Notes under the pieces: generated by a model
Databases searched by the model: none
Seen by the model: the letters and a program-made list of their open reading frames with translations, nothing else
What the model was told of the DNA's origin: nothing
NCBI GenBank assembly: GCA_015234425.1
Contig: JADGNE010000017.1
Location: 186,001-250,000 of the forward strand
DNA from: Devosia sp.
GTDB taxonomy: Bacteria > Pseudomonadota > Alphaproteobacteria > Rhizobiales > Devosiaceae
Length of the DNA stretch: 64,000 nucleotides
Reading direction: 5' to 3'
Translations under genes and position numbers: made by a program
Part shown: positions 26,690-34,870 of the stretch, piece after piece
Layout of the letters: each line of letters opens with the position of its first letter
How positions within the stretch are numbered: the first letter of the stretch is position 1

Positions 26690-28129
26690 TCAGATGTTCA
26701 GCGCACGTCCATAAGCGTCGAGAACGCTTTCCTTCATAGACTCGCTGAGGGTCGGGTGCGGGAAGATTGTGTGGATGAGCTCTTCCTCTGTGGTTTCGAG
26801 GTTCATTGCCACCACGAAACCCTGGATCAGCTCGGTGACTTCAGCACCAATCATGTGCGCCCCGAGAAGTTCCCCGGTCTTGGCGTCGAAAATCGTCTTC
26901 ACGAGGCCATCCGGCTCACCCAGCGCGATCGCTTTGCCGTTGCCCACGAAGGGGAAGCGGCCGACCTTGATCTCGCGTCCGGCTTCCTTTGCCTTGGCTT
27001 CGGTCAGGCCCACGCTGGCAACCTGCGGCTCGCAGTAAGTGCAGCCTGGAACCTTGGACTTGTCGAGGCCATGAACCTTGAGCCCGGCGATCTTTTCGAC
27101 GGTGATGACCGCTTCATGCTCGGCCTTATGGGCCAGCATGGGCGGGCCGGCGACGTCGCCAATGGCCCAGATGCCCTCGACGTTGGTCTTGCCATAACCG
27201 TCGATGACAATGGCGCCGCGCTCGGTCTTTACCCCAACAGTCTCAAGGCCGAGGCCTTCGATATTGCACATCACACCAACAGCCGAGATCAGCTTGTCGC
27301 CGGCGATCTCTTGTGTCTTTCCATCCTTTGTCTCGACATGGGCAACAATGCCGTTACCGGTCTTTTCAACCTTGGCGACCTTGGCTTCCGTCAGAAACTT
27401 GATACCGCGCTTTTCGAGGCGCTTGCGGGCAAGCCCGGAAATCTCGGCATCCTCGACCGGCAGGATCTGCGGCAGAAGCTCGATCACCGTCACCTCGGCG
27501 CCAAACGAACGGTAAAAGGAAGCGAACTCGATGCCGATGGCACCCGAGCCCATCACCACCAGCGACTTGGGCATTTCGGCCGGCTTCAGCGCCTCGAAAT
27601 AGGTCCAGATCTTGTCGCCATCCGGCTCGATACCGGGCAGCACGCGCGGACGCGCACCGGTGGCGATGATGATGTTCTTGGCCTTGTAGGTGCCTTCGCC
27701 CAGAGCATTCTTGGGCACCGGGCCCTGCGGCTCGACAATCTTCTTTTTGGTTGGGGAAACCTTCACCTCACCTGGCTTGGTGATGGTGGCCTCGCCCCAG
27801 ATGATGTCGACCTTATTCTTTTTCATCAGGAACTGGACGCCATTGTTCATCTGCGCCGCGATAGCGCGCGAACGCTTGACGATGCCGTCGAGCTCAAAGC
27901 CGAATTTCTCGGCTGTCAGTCCATAATCCTTGGCGTGGCTCATATGGCCGTAGATTTCCGCCGAACGCAGCAGCGCCTTCGTCGGGATACAGCCCCAGTT
28001 GGAGCAGATGCCAGCCATGTGCTCGCGTTCGACAATGGCCACCTTCATGCCCAGCTGCGCGCCACGAATGGCTGCGATATAGCCGCCGGGGCCGGCGCCG
28101 ATGACGAGAAGATCGTATTGGTCAGCCAT
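26690..28129 (-). CDS. lpdA: dihydrolipoyl dehydrogenase (E3)
   Basis: 479 residues. FAD-binding GAGPGGYIAAIRGAQLG, redox-active disulfide in CSNWGCIPTKALL, NAD-binding domain GSGAIGIEFASFYRSFG, second FAD motif IWAIGDVAGPPMLAHKA and the C-terminal catalytic HPHPTLSE (residues around 457-463, the usual H-x-H-P-T-L-S). It reoxidises dihydrolipoyl groups of the pyruvate dehydrogenase complex whose other subunits lie upstream. The S-N-W-G-C variant is common in the E3 encoded with alphaproteobacterial pdh genes. Confidence 0.97.
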   Translation of the reverse strand: MADQYDLLVIGAGPGGYIAAIRGAQLGMKVAIVEREHMAGICSNWGCIPTKALLRSAEIYGHMSHAKDYGLTAEKFGFELDGIVKRSRAIAAQMNNGVQFLMKKNKVDIIWGEATITKPGEVKVSPTKKKIVEPQGPVPKNALGEGTYKAKNIIIATGARPRVLPGIEPDGDKIWTYFEALKPAEMPKSLVVMGSGAIGIEFASFYRSFGAEVTVIELLPQILPVEDAEISGLARKRLEKRGIKFLTEAKVAKVEKTGNGIVAHVETKDGKTQEIAGDKLISAVGVMCNIEGLGLETVGVKTERGAIVIDGYGKTNVEGIWAIGDVAGPPMLAHKAEHEAVITVEKIAGLKVHGLDKSKVPGCTYCEPQVASVGLTEAKAKEAGREIKVGRFPFVGNGKAIALGEPDGLVKTIFDAKTGELLGAHMIGAEVTELIQGFVVAMNLETTEEELIHTIFPHPTLSESMKESVLDAYGRALNI

Positions 28130-28159
28130 ATTTGGCCTCCACTTGGTCTGTTGGGGTCG

Positions 28160-28801
28160 TCAGAGACCCAGCATTTGTTTGACGAGCGGGGCGAGCCCCT
28201 CACCGATGGCCCGGGTATTGGCAGGGTCAAGATGAACGCCGTCGCGCGGATCGGCGACGGCAACGCTGGCCGAGTTGAAATAGCCGACGCCCAGCTCCTG
28301 GGCGATGCGGCTGTAATAGAAGTCGAAGAGCTTGGCTTCGTCGGCGCGCGGCGCAAACATCGGATGCAGATCCGCATGATTGGTTTCGACCGTCAGCGGC
28401 GGCGCCACAATGATCACCTGCGGAACCGCCATGCCCGGATCATAGGGATGGGTCTTGATGATCTGCACGAGGCGCTTCATCCCCATGGCCGCTCCAAAGG
28501 CGGTCCCATTGAGATAGACCTTAAGGTCGTTCGTCCCGAGCATGATGATGACGAGATCGAGCGGCTTGTGGCTGTCGAGCAGCGTCGGCAGCAGCCGGAC
28601 ACCATTGCGATCGCCCGGCGCGGAGAAGTCGTCGAAGGCGGTGGTGCGACCACCCAAGCCTTCAGCGACAACCCGCACCTGGCCGGCCAACGAGGCCTCA
28701 ATAACCGAAGGCCAGCGATCTTCATAAGCGTGGCGTGGCCCACCCTGCTCAGGGTTGGAACCAAACGTCAGGCTGTCGCCATAGGCGAGAATGGTCTTCA
28801 T
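28160..28801 (-). CDS. SGNH/GDSL hydrolase (arylesterase-like)
   Basis: 213 residues with the SGNH motifs in order: block I GDSLTFG (catalytic Ser), block II G in EGLGGRTT, block III GTNDLK (Asn), and block V D-G-V-H-L (Asp/His). It has no signal peptide. The family includes lysophospholipases, arylesterases and carbohydrate deacetylases. It lies between pdhC and lpdA in a block usually limited to the pyruvate dehydrogenase genes; gaps of 15 and 30 bases suggest cotranscription. Confidence 0.9.
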   Translation of the reverse strand: MKTILAYGDSLTFGSNPEQGGPRHAYEDRWPSVIEASLAGQVRVVAEGLGGRTTAFDDFSAPGDRNGVRLLPTLLDSHKPLDLVIIMLGTNDLKVYLNGTAFGAAMGMKRLVQIIKTHPYDPGMAVPQVIIVAPPLTVETNHADLHPMFAPRADEAKLFDFYYSRIAQELGVGYFNSASVAVADPRDGVHLDPANTRAIGEGLAPLVKQMLGL

Positions 28802-28816
28802 GCGCCCTGCCCCTTC

Positions 28817-30154
28817 TTAGGCCAGCATCATCACCGGATTTTCGATCAGGCCCTTGAATACGCCGAGCACTTCCGCGCCGAGCGCACCGTCAACGGCACG
28901 GTGATCGCAGGAGAGCGTGGCGGTCATGAACTGCCCAATCTTGATCTGCCCGTTCTCGGGATAGACGCGCTCTTCACCCGCCCCGACCGCGAGGATCGTG
29001 CCATGCGGCGGGTTGATCACGGCCGCAAAATGCTTGATGCCGAACATGCCCAGATTGGACACGGACGAAGCACCGCCCTGATATTCATGCGGCGCCAGCT
29101 TCTTGTTGCGAGCGCGGGTCGCCAGATCCTTCACTTCCTCGGAGATCTCGCGAAGGCTCTTCGTATCGCAGCTTTTCACGACCGGGGTGAAGAGGCCACC
29201 CGGCACAGACACGGCAACCGCCACGTCGGACCGCTTATGGTAGAGGATCGAGTCCCCGGCCCAGGTCGCATTTGCCGCCGGCACGCGTTGCAGCGCAATC
29301 GCCCAGGCCTTCATGATAAAATCATTGACAGAGAGCTTGAAGGCCGGCTTGCCGTCCTTGCCCTTGGGCGCTGAATTATTGATCTGCTCGCGCGCGGCCA
29401 TCAGCGCGTCGATCTTGCAATCGAGCGTGAGGTAGAAGTGCGGAACGGTCTGCTTACTCTCGGTGAGCCGCGCGGCCACCACCTTGCGCATGCCGTCGTT
29501 CGGCACGAGTTCGTATGTCCCTTCCTCGTAGAGCGCGATGACCTGGTTCTTGGTCATGCCGCCAGCAAGGGCTGCACCTGCCGGAGCGGCAGACGGCGCA
29601 GCCGCAGCAGCCTTGAGCGGGGTCTTGCCCGACTTGGCAGCTTCGACGTCGGACTTAATGACGCGGCCCTTCGGACCCGAACCGGTAACCGCGGCGATAT
29701 CGATCCCGGCTTCCTTGGCGAGGCGCTTTGCCAGTGGAGAGGCAAACACGCGGCCGCCTTCAGCCTTGGCCGAGGCAGCAGCAGCCGGCGTCGGTGCGTC
29801 GACCTTGGCCGCCGGCGCGGGGGCGGCGGCGGGCGCAGGTTCCGGCTTTTTCTCTTCAGCCTTGGCAGCCGGTGCGGGCGCAGCCTCCGGCGCTGTCGCC
29901 GAAGCATCCTCACCGTCCTGCAGCAGCACGGCGATGACGGCGTTCACCTTCACATTGTCCGTGCCTTCGGCAACAAGGATCTTACCGATCTTGCCTTCGT
30001 CGACGGCCTCGACTTCCATCGTGGCTTTGTCCGTTTCAATCTCGGCGATCACGTCACCAGAGGAGACGCTGTCGCCCTCCTTGACGTGCCACTTGGCAAG
30101 CTTGCCCTCTTCCATCGTCGGAGAGAGCGCCGGCATGGTAATATTGATTGGCAT
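28817..30154 (-). CDS. pdhC: pyruvate dehydrogenase E2 (dihydrolipoamide acetyltransferase)
   Basis: 445 residues. One N-terminal lipoyl domain with the lipoylated lysine in [10 protein letters not shown] (about residue 43), an Ala/Pro/Lys linker, the peripheral subunit-binding domain near 135-170 ([20 protein letters not shown]), another linker and the catalytic domain with the active site [11 protein letters not shown] near the C-terminus. It forms the complex core. A single lipoyl domain contrasts with some enterobacterial E2s with three; the second lipoyl domain is on E1-beta, encoded next. Confidence 0.97.
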   Translation of the reverse strand: MPINITMPALSPTMEEGKLAKWHVKEGDSVSSGDVIAEIETDKATMEVEAVDEGKIGKILVAEGTDNVKVNAVIAVLLQDGEDASATAPEAAPAPAAKAEEKKPEPAPAAAPAPAAKVDAPTPAAAASAKAEGGRVFASPLAKRLAKEAGIDIAAVTGSGPKGRVIKSDVEAAKSGKTPLKAAAAAPSAAPAGAALAGGMTKNQVIALYEEGTYELVPNDGMRKVVAARLTESKQTVPHFYLTLDCKIDALMAAREQINNSAPKGKDGKPAFKLSVNDFIMKAWAIALQRVPAANATWAGDSILYHKRSDVAVAVSVPGGLFTPVVKSCDTKSLREISEEVKDLATRARNKKLAPHEYQGGASSVSNLGMFGIKHFAAVINPPHGTILAVGAGEERVYPENGQIKIGQFMTATLSCDHRAVDGALGAEVLGVFKGLIENPVMMLA

Positions 30155-30165
30155 CCCGGGTCTCC

Positions 30166-31557
30166 TTACGAGCGATAGGTCACGGCGTTGACGGCCGCGA
30201 TCACTTCATCAACGTTGGGCAGCGCCAGCTTTTCGAGATTGGCGGCATAGGGCATGGGAACGTCCTTGCCGGTCACGCGCAGCACGGGGGCGTCGAGATA
30301 GTCAAATGCCTGCTCCATCACGCGGGCAGCCAATTCAGCGCCAATGCCACCCTGCGGCCAGCCTTCTTCTACCGTCACCATCCGACCGGTCTTCTTGATC
30401 GATTCAATGACCGTATCGCTGTCAAGCGGACGCAGCGTGCGCAGGTCGATCAGCTCGACATCGACGCCGGCAGCAACCAGCTTTTCCGTCGCCTGGGTAG
30501 CGTAGCGCATGCCCATGGAGAAGGAGACGATGGTCACGTCTGCGCCCTTGCGGGCCACGCGGGCCTTGCCGATCGGCAGGACGAAATCATCGACCTTGGG
30601 TACGAGGCCGGTGGAGCCGTAGAGAATTTCGTTTTCGAGGAACACGACCGGGTTCGGCGAGCGGATGGCCGCCTTGAGAAGACCCTTGGCGTCCGCGGCG
30701 CTGTAGGGCGCAATGACCGTCAGGCCGGGAACGTGGCTGTACCAGGCCGAATAGTCCTGGCTGTGCTGGGCGGCGACGCGGGCCGCAGCGCCGTTCGGGC
30801 CGCGGAACACCATCGGCGCGGTGACCTGGCCACCGGACATGTAGAGCTGCTTGGCAGCGGAGTTGATGATCTGGTCGATTGCCTGCATGGCAAAGTTCCA
30901 GGTCATGAATTCGACGACCGGCTTGAGGCCGGCAAAGGCCGCACCAACAGCCAGACCAGCGAAGCCGTGCTCGGTGATCGGCGTATCGATCACGCGCTGC
31001 GGGCCGAATTCCTGCAGCAGGCCCTGGGTGATCTTATAGGCGCCCTGATATTCGGCGACTTCCTCACCCATGATGAAGACGTCCGGATCGCGGCGCAGTT
31101 CTTCGGCCATAGCCTCATTGAGTGCCTGGCGAACGGTCATCTCGACCATTTCAACGCCTTCGGGCAGATCGGGATCGTTCTGCGGCTCGAATTTGGGAGC
31201 GGCGGCGACAGGGGCAGCAGCTGCAGGGGCTGCGGTAGGAGCCTCGGCCTGCACCATGCTTGGCTCTGCCTCAGCCTTGCTTTCCGCGGCCGCCGGAGGA
31301 GCTTCACCGGCCTCTTCGCCATCGGCCAGAACCAGCGCGATGGGCGTATTCACCTTCACGCCGTCCGTGCCTTCGGCGACCAGCAGTTCCTTGACCACGC
31401 CTTCATCGACCGACTCGACTTCCATCGTCGCCTTGTCGGTCTCGATTTCAGCCAGCACATCGCCGGACTTCACACTATCGCCAACCTTGACCAGCCACTT
31501 GGCGAGCTTGCCCTCTTCCATTGTCGGCGACAGGGCGGGCATCAGGATTTGGGGCAT
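30166..31557 (-). CDS. pdhB: pyruvate dehydrogenase E1 beta subunit with N-terminal lipoyl domain
   Basis: 463 residues. It begins with a complete lipoyl domain (residues 1-80, [10 protein letters not shown] with the lysine), a linker rich in Ala/Pro/Glu, then the transketolase-like pyrimidine-binding domain ([22 protein letters not shown]) and C-terminal transketolase domain. This fused E1-beta is typical of Alphaproteobacteria. It binds thiamine diphosphate with PdhA. Eleven bases separate it from pdhC. Confidence 0.96.
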   Translation of the reverse strand: MPQILMPALSPTMEEGKLAKWLVKVGDSVKSGDVLAEIETDKATMEVESVDEGVVKELLVAEGTDGVKVNTPIALVLADGEEAGEAPPAAAESKAEAEPSMVQAEAPTAAPAAAAPVAAAPKFEPQNDPDLPEGVEMVEMTVRQALNEAMAEELRRDPDVFIMGEEVAEYQGAYKITQGLLQEFGPQRVIDTPITEHGFAGLAVGAAFAGLKPVVEFMTWNFAMQAIDQIINSAAKQLYMSGGQVTAPMVFRGPNGAAARVAAQHSQDYSAWYSHVPGLTVIAPYSAADAKGLLKAAIRSPNPVVFLENEILYGSTGLVPKVDDFVLPIGKARVARKGADVTIVSFSMGMRYATQATEKLVAAGVDVELIDLRTLRPLDSDTVIESIKKTGRMVTVEEGWPQGGIGAELAARVMEQAFDYLDAPVLRVTGKDVPMPYAANLEKLALPNVDEVIAAVNAVTYRS

Positions 31558-31558
31558 A

Positions 31559-31951
31559 TCAGCTCTCCAGCATGGTTACGCCGGGCATCGAGGCCACTCG
31601 GCGAAGCGCGAATTGTTCAGCGTGGCGGGCGGGCAAAACCCGCCAATCGTTAATCGTGGCATTGGCGGAAACCGTCGCCGGTACCGCATTTTGCTGGCTG
31701 GCAATCCAGCCGCTCAGCAGCAGGCCGAGAACAAGGAAGACGACGAAGGCAATGACCGAGCGCTTGTAGGCGGCGGCATGTTCTTCACCGGCAAGACCAG
31801 CCTTTGCGGCGATGGCGTCAAAACGCCACCAACCGAATAGCCAATCCTGACCTTTCATCGCCGCCATCTGCGTAATTGTCCGCGCCTGCCCGGCGGCGAG
31901 AATGCCGGAGAGCAGTGCGAACAATGAGATAGCCGCGAGCAGAAAGGTCAT
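31559..31951 (-). CDS. small membrane protein inserted between pdhA and pdhB
   Basis: 130 residues with a hydrophobic N-terminal segment (1-20) and another at about 66-84 ([19 protein letters not shown]); between them is a cytoplasmic or periplasmic loop with [13 protein letters not shown]. No family is recognised. It stands between pdhA (9 bases away) and pdhB (1 base before its start), so it is almost certainly cotranscribed. It could be an accessory of the complex at the membrane or an unrelated insertion. Confidence 0.75.
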   Translation of the reverse strand: MTFLLAAISLFALLSGILAAGQARTITQMAAMKGQDWLFGWWRFDAIAAKAGLAGEEHAAAYKRSVIAFVVFLVLGLLLSGWIASQQNAVPATVSANATINDWRVLPARHAEQFALRRVASMPGVTMLES

Positions 31952-31959
31952 CTCAGGGC

Positions 31960-32979
31960 TCAGGCCTCGATGGTGATGTCGGTCCAGAGTTCAGACGGAT
32001 CGGGCTCGGGATCATTGGTGGCAAAGTCTGCCGCCTCGGTGACGACCGCACGGATATCGGTCTCGATCTTCTTGAGATCTTCCTCGGTAACGACACCGGC
32101 TTCGAGAAGTCGGGCGCGGACCTGCTCGATCGGATCGCGTTCCTGGCGATATTTCGTTACTTCGTCCTTGGAGCGATATTTCGCCGGGTCGGACATGGAG
32201 TGGCCGCGATAGCGATAGGTCAGCATTTCGAGAATGAACGGACCCTGCCCCGACCGCGCATGCTCGATGGCGCGCTTAGCGGCATCATAAACCATGCGCA
32301 CATCCATGCCGTCGACCTGCTCGCCCGGAATGTCGAACGAAGCGCCGCGCATGGAGAAATCGGTGGTTGCCGCAGCGCGCTCAATCGAGGTGCCCATGGC
32401 ATATTTGTTGTTCTCGATGACGAACACGACCGGCAGCTTCCACAGCTTGGCCATGTTGAAGGTCTCGTAGACCTGGCCCTGATTAGCCGCGCCATCGCCA
32501 AAATAGGCCAGCGAGACCGCACCGTCACCGCGATATTTCGAAGCGAATGCGAGCCCTGCCCCAAGCGGCACCTGCGCGCCGACAATACCGTTGCCGCCGT
32601 AGAACTTGTGCTCGTTGGAGAACATGTGCATCGAGCCGCCCTTGCCTTTTGACAAGCCGCCCTGGCGTCCGGTGAGTTCGGCCATCACACCCTTGGGGTC
32701 GAGGCCCATGACGAGCATGTGCCCGTGGTCGCGATAGCCGGTGATCTGGGCGTCCTTGCCCTTCTCGCTAGCCATGGTGATGCCGGTCACAACTGCTTCC
32801 TGGCCGATATAAAGGTGACAGAAACCGCCGATCAGGCCCATGCCATACATCTGGCCGGCCTTTTCCTCGAACCGCCGGATCAGAAGCATCTCACGGAACG
32901 CCTCCAGGTCCTGTTCATTGGTGAACTGGGGGACATTGGGCTGCGTCTGGGCCTTGGTGGCCATCGCCTTGCGCGCCAT
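31960..32979 (-). CDS. pdhA: pyruvate dehydrogenase E1 alpha subunit
   Basis: 339 residues with the thiamine-diphosphate motif GDGAANQGQVYETFNMAKLW (the GDG-x-N signature) and the phosphorylation-loop relative RYRGHSMSD near residue 265. With PdhB it decarboxylates pyruvate. It heads the pdhA-hyp-pdhB-pdhC-SGNH-lpdA transcription unit. An inverted repeat lies 33 bases upstream. Confidence 0.97.
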   Translation of the reverse strand: MARKAMATKAQTQPNVPQFTNEQDLEAFREMLLIRRFEEKAGQMYGMGLIGGFCHLYIGQEAVVTGITMASEKGKDAQITGYRDHGHMLVMGLDPKGVMAELTGRQGGLSKGKGGSMHMFSNEHKFYGGNGIVGAQVPLGAGLAFASKYRGDGAVSLAYFGDGAANQGQVYETFNMAKLWKLPVVFVIENNKYAMGTSIERAAATTDFSMRGASFDIPGEQVDGMDVRMVYDAAKRAIEHARSGQGPFILEMLTYRYRGHSMSDPAKYRSKDEVTKYRQERDPIEQVRARLLEAGVVTEEDLKKIETDIRAVVTEAADFATNDPEPDPSELWTDITIEA

Positions 32980-33011
32980 GTAACACTCCGGGTGATTTGG
33001 ATGGGAGCCGC

Positions 33012-33028
33012 AGGGTCAGTGTGACCCT
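33012..33028. promoter_or_regulatory. inverted repeat upstream of pdhA
   Basis: AGGGTCA (33012-33018), spacer GTG, TGACCCT (33022-33028). It is 33 bases upstream of the pdhA start, in the gap to ftsB. A regulator-binding site is possible; the regulator is unknown. Confidence 0.45.
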
Positions 33029-33091
33029 CCGCGCGACTATAGCGCAAGCGCAGCCCAGGTAAAATCGTGTCCGAGCATTATAATTGACGAC

Positions 33092-33490
33092 TTAAAGCGT
33101 TGAATCCGCTTGAATAATCGAGATTAACTCGTCGTCGATTAATTCTTGGAATTTACCAGAAATCGGTTTACCGCTTGATGGATCGACCATCACCAGAATG
33201 TCGTCGGCATGCGCCATATTGAGCAGCGCACGGGCCCGCTCCGTGACGATGTCAGGATCGAGATGGCGCGGATTCATCAGGCTTGACCGATGCTTATACG
33301 CATCGATCTCTGCCTGCAGCGATGCCGAACGATCCTTGAGGACCTGGATATCAGCGTGAATCTGGTCACGTCCCTCGATCCCGAACTGACCGCTGATGGC
33401 GGAAAAGCCGAGATAGGCCTGAAAGGCGAGCAGCATCCCCGAGAGAGCAAGGGGGCGCCAGAATGGGGGACGTTTAAGACGAGTGGGCAT
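33092..33490 (-). CDS. ftsB: septum formation initiator FtsB/DivIC-family protein
   Basis: 132 residues with one N-terminal membrane segment (about residues 13-32) and a coiled coil IHADIQVLKDRSASLQAEIDAYK, then a small C-terminal region with DPDIVTERARALLNMAHADDIL, the conserved tail of this family. It bridges FtsL and other divisome proteins in the periplasm. It lies upstream of pdhA, as in many Hyphomicrobiales. Confidence 0.9.
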   Translation of the reverse strand: MPTRLKRPPFWRPLALSGMLLAFQAYLGFSAISGQFGIEGRDQIHADIQVLKDRSASLQAEIDAYKHRSSLMNPRHLDPDIVTERARALLNMAHADDILVMVDPSSGKPISGKFQELIDDELISIIQADSTL

Positions 33491-33548
33491 GACGAGACCG
33501 GTCCGGGGAGTCTCACATTGCCACGAACAGGCTTAACAGGGCGTTTCG

Positions 33549-34520
33549 CTATTCAGCGGCCACCCGTTCTTCCCGCGTTTCGCCATCGAAAAGCGCACTC
33601 ACGGATTCCCCGCTGTTGATGCGCCGCATGGCTTCGGCCAGGGCCGGCGCGACGGACAGAATGGTCAGCTTGTCGGCCCGCTGTTCGGCGGCATTGGGCA
33701 GCGTATTGGTGCAGACGATCTCGCGCACGTCCGGCTCGGCCGCAAGCCGCGCCACTGCGCCATCCGCAAAAATCCCGTGCGTACAGGCGACCCGGACAGA
33801 CCGTGCGCCATTGGCCCGAAGATGCTTGAGCAATTCGATGATCGATCCGCCGCTGGCGATTTCGTCATCGAGAACGATCACGTCTCGGTCCCGAACATCG
33901 CCGATGATCGCCGAAATCCGCACCTTGGTATCGGTCAGGCGCTCCTTAGCCCCGGCGGCCACGGGAACGCCGAGGCGCCGCGCAAAGGCCGCAGCCGTCT
34001 TGGCGTTGCCGAGGTCCGGCGACACCACGACGGCATTGCCGAGATCAAGGCTCTGGAAATGCGTCGCCAGCTCATGCAGTGCATGAAGATGATCAACGGG
34101 AACCGAGAAAAACCCGTGCACCTGTGGCGAATGAAGCGTCATTGTCAGGACGCGGTCGGCGCCTGCGGTTTTCAGCAGATCGGCAACCATTCGGCCACCG
34201 ATCGATATGCGCGGCTCGTCCTTCTTGTCCGAGCGCGCATAGGAATAGTGCGGGATGACAGCCGTGATCCGTGCAGCAGATGCGCCCCGCGCCGCATCAA
34301 GCATGAGCAGCAGTTCGACCAGATGATCCTGCACCGGTGCGCTCAGCGTCTGGACCAGGAACACGTCCTGCTCGCGGCAATTGGCCTGCAGCTGGACTTC
34401 CAGGCAATCATTGGAGAAGCGCTTGAGGCGTGTCGGATTGAGCGGCACGCCAAGCTCGGCGCAGATCTCGCTGGCAAGTTCGGGATGGGCACTACCACTG
34501 AACACAGCGATCTGGCTCAT
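33549..34520 (-). CDS. ribose-phosphate pyrophosphokinase-like protein (PRPP synthetase paralogue)
   Basis: 323 residues from ATG 34520 (an upstream extension is in-frame but unlike the family). It has the two phosphoribosyltransferase-type halves: IPHYSYARSDKKDEP and ADRVLTMTLHSPQVHGFF in the first, VVVSPDLGNAKTAAAFARRL and the PRPP loop VLDDEIASGGS in the second. Canonical enzymes have DDMIDTGGT there, and the flexible loop here is AAGAKERLTD, shorter than usual. It probably makes PRPP, but could have another pyrophosphokinase-like substrate. The main prs gene is not in this window. Confidence 0.8.
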   Translation of the reverse strand: MSQIAVFSGSAHPELASEICAELGVPLNPTRLKRFSNDCLEVQLQANCREQDVFLVQTLSAPVQDHLVELLLMLDAARGASAARITAVIPHYSYARSDKKDEPRISIGGRMVADLLKTAGADRVLTMTLHSPQVHGFFSVPVDHLHALHELATHFQSLDLGNAVVVSPDLGNAKTAAAFARRLGVPVAAGAKERLTDTKVRISAIIGDVRDRDVIVLDDEIASGGSIIELLKHLRANGARSVRVACTHGIFADGAVARLAAEPDVREIVCTNTLPNAAEQRADKLTILSVAPALAEAMRRINSGESVSALFDGETREERVAAE

Positions 34521-34579
34521 CGGATATCCTCGCCTAATCTGGAGATTTTTCCTGCGCCAGCACTTAGCACTGCCAAAGC

Positions 34580-34870
34580 TTACAGCGCAACGTAGTCTAT
34601 CTCCTGGAAGCGCGCGATCTCGGGCAGCCAACGGTCGCTGACAAAAGCTACATGGTCGGGATGTGCGTTGTAGACATCGTAGGCAGCCTGATCGGCGAAT
34701 TCCATGGAGAAGCCAAAAGCATAGTCGGCCTTTGGGCTTACCTGGCGCAGCTGCTCGAATTTCTCGACGCCGGGAATGGCGGCGAGAATTTTTGCGTCGC
34801 GCAGGAAGGCAGTCTCCTCCGGCGAACCGGAGGGGTGCTTGAGGGTAAAGACGACGGTGTGGCGGATCAT
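34580..34870 (-). CDS. Dabb-family (stress-responsive alpha-beta barrel) protein
   Basis: 96 residues with the dimeric alpha/beta barrel motifs: IRHTVVFTLKHP (first strand), LAAIPGVEKFEQLRQVSPKADYAFGFSMEFAD in the middle, and AYDVYNAHPDHVAFVSDRWLPEI near the end. Dabb proteins are usually small homodimers of unknown catalysis. The ATG overlaps the maeB stop (ATGA). It lies downstream of maeB on the same strand. Confidence 0.9.
   Translation of the reverse strand: MIRHTVVFTLKHPSGSPEETAFLRDAKILAAIPGVEKFEQLRQVSPKADYAFGFSMEFADQAAYDVYNAHPDHVAFVSDRWLPEIARFQEIDYVAL

Noticed and set aside
26624-29374. 916-residue open frame on the plus strand over lpdA, the SGNH gene and pdhC
   Set aside because: Shadow of three well-supported genes; composition is the reverse-complement type (His, Asp, Arg-rich) with no recognisable motif.
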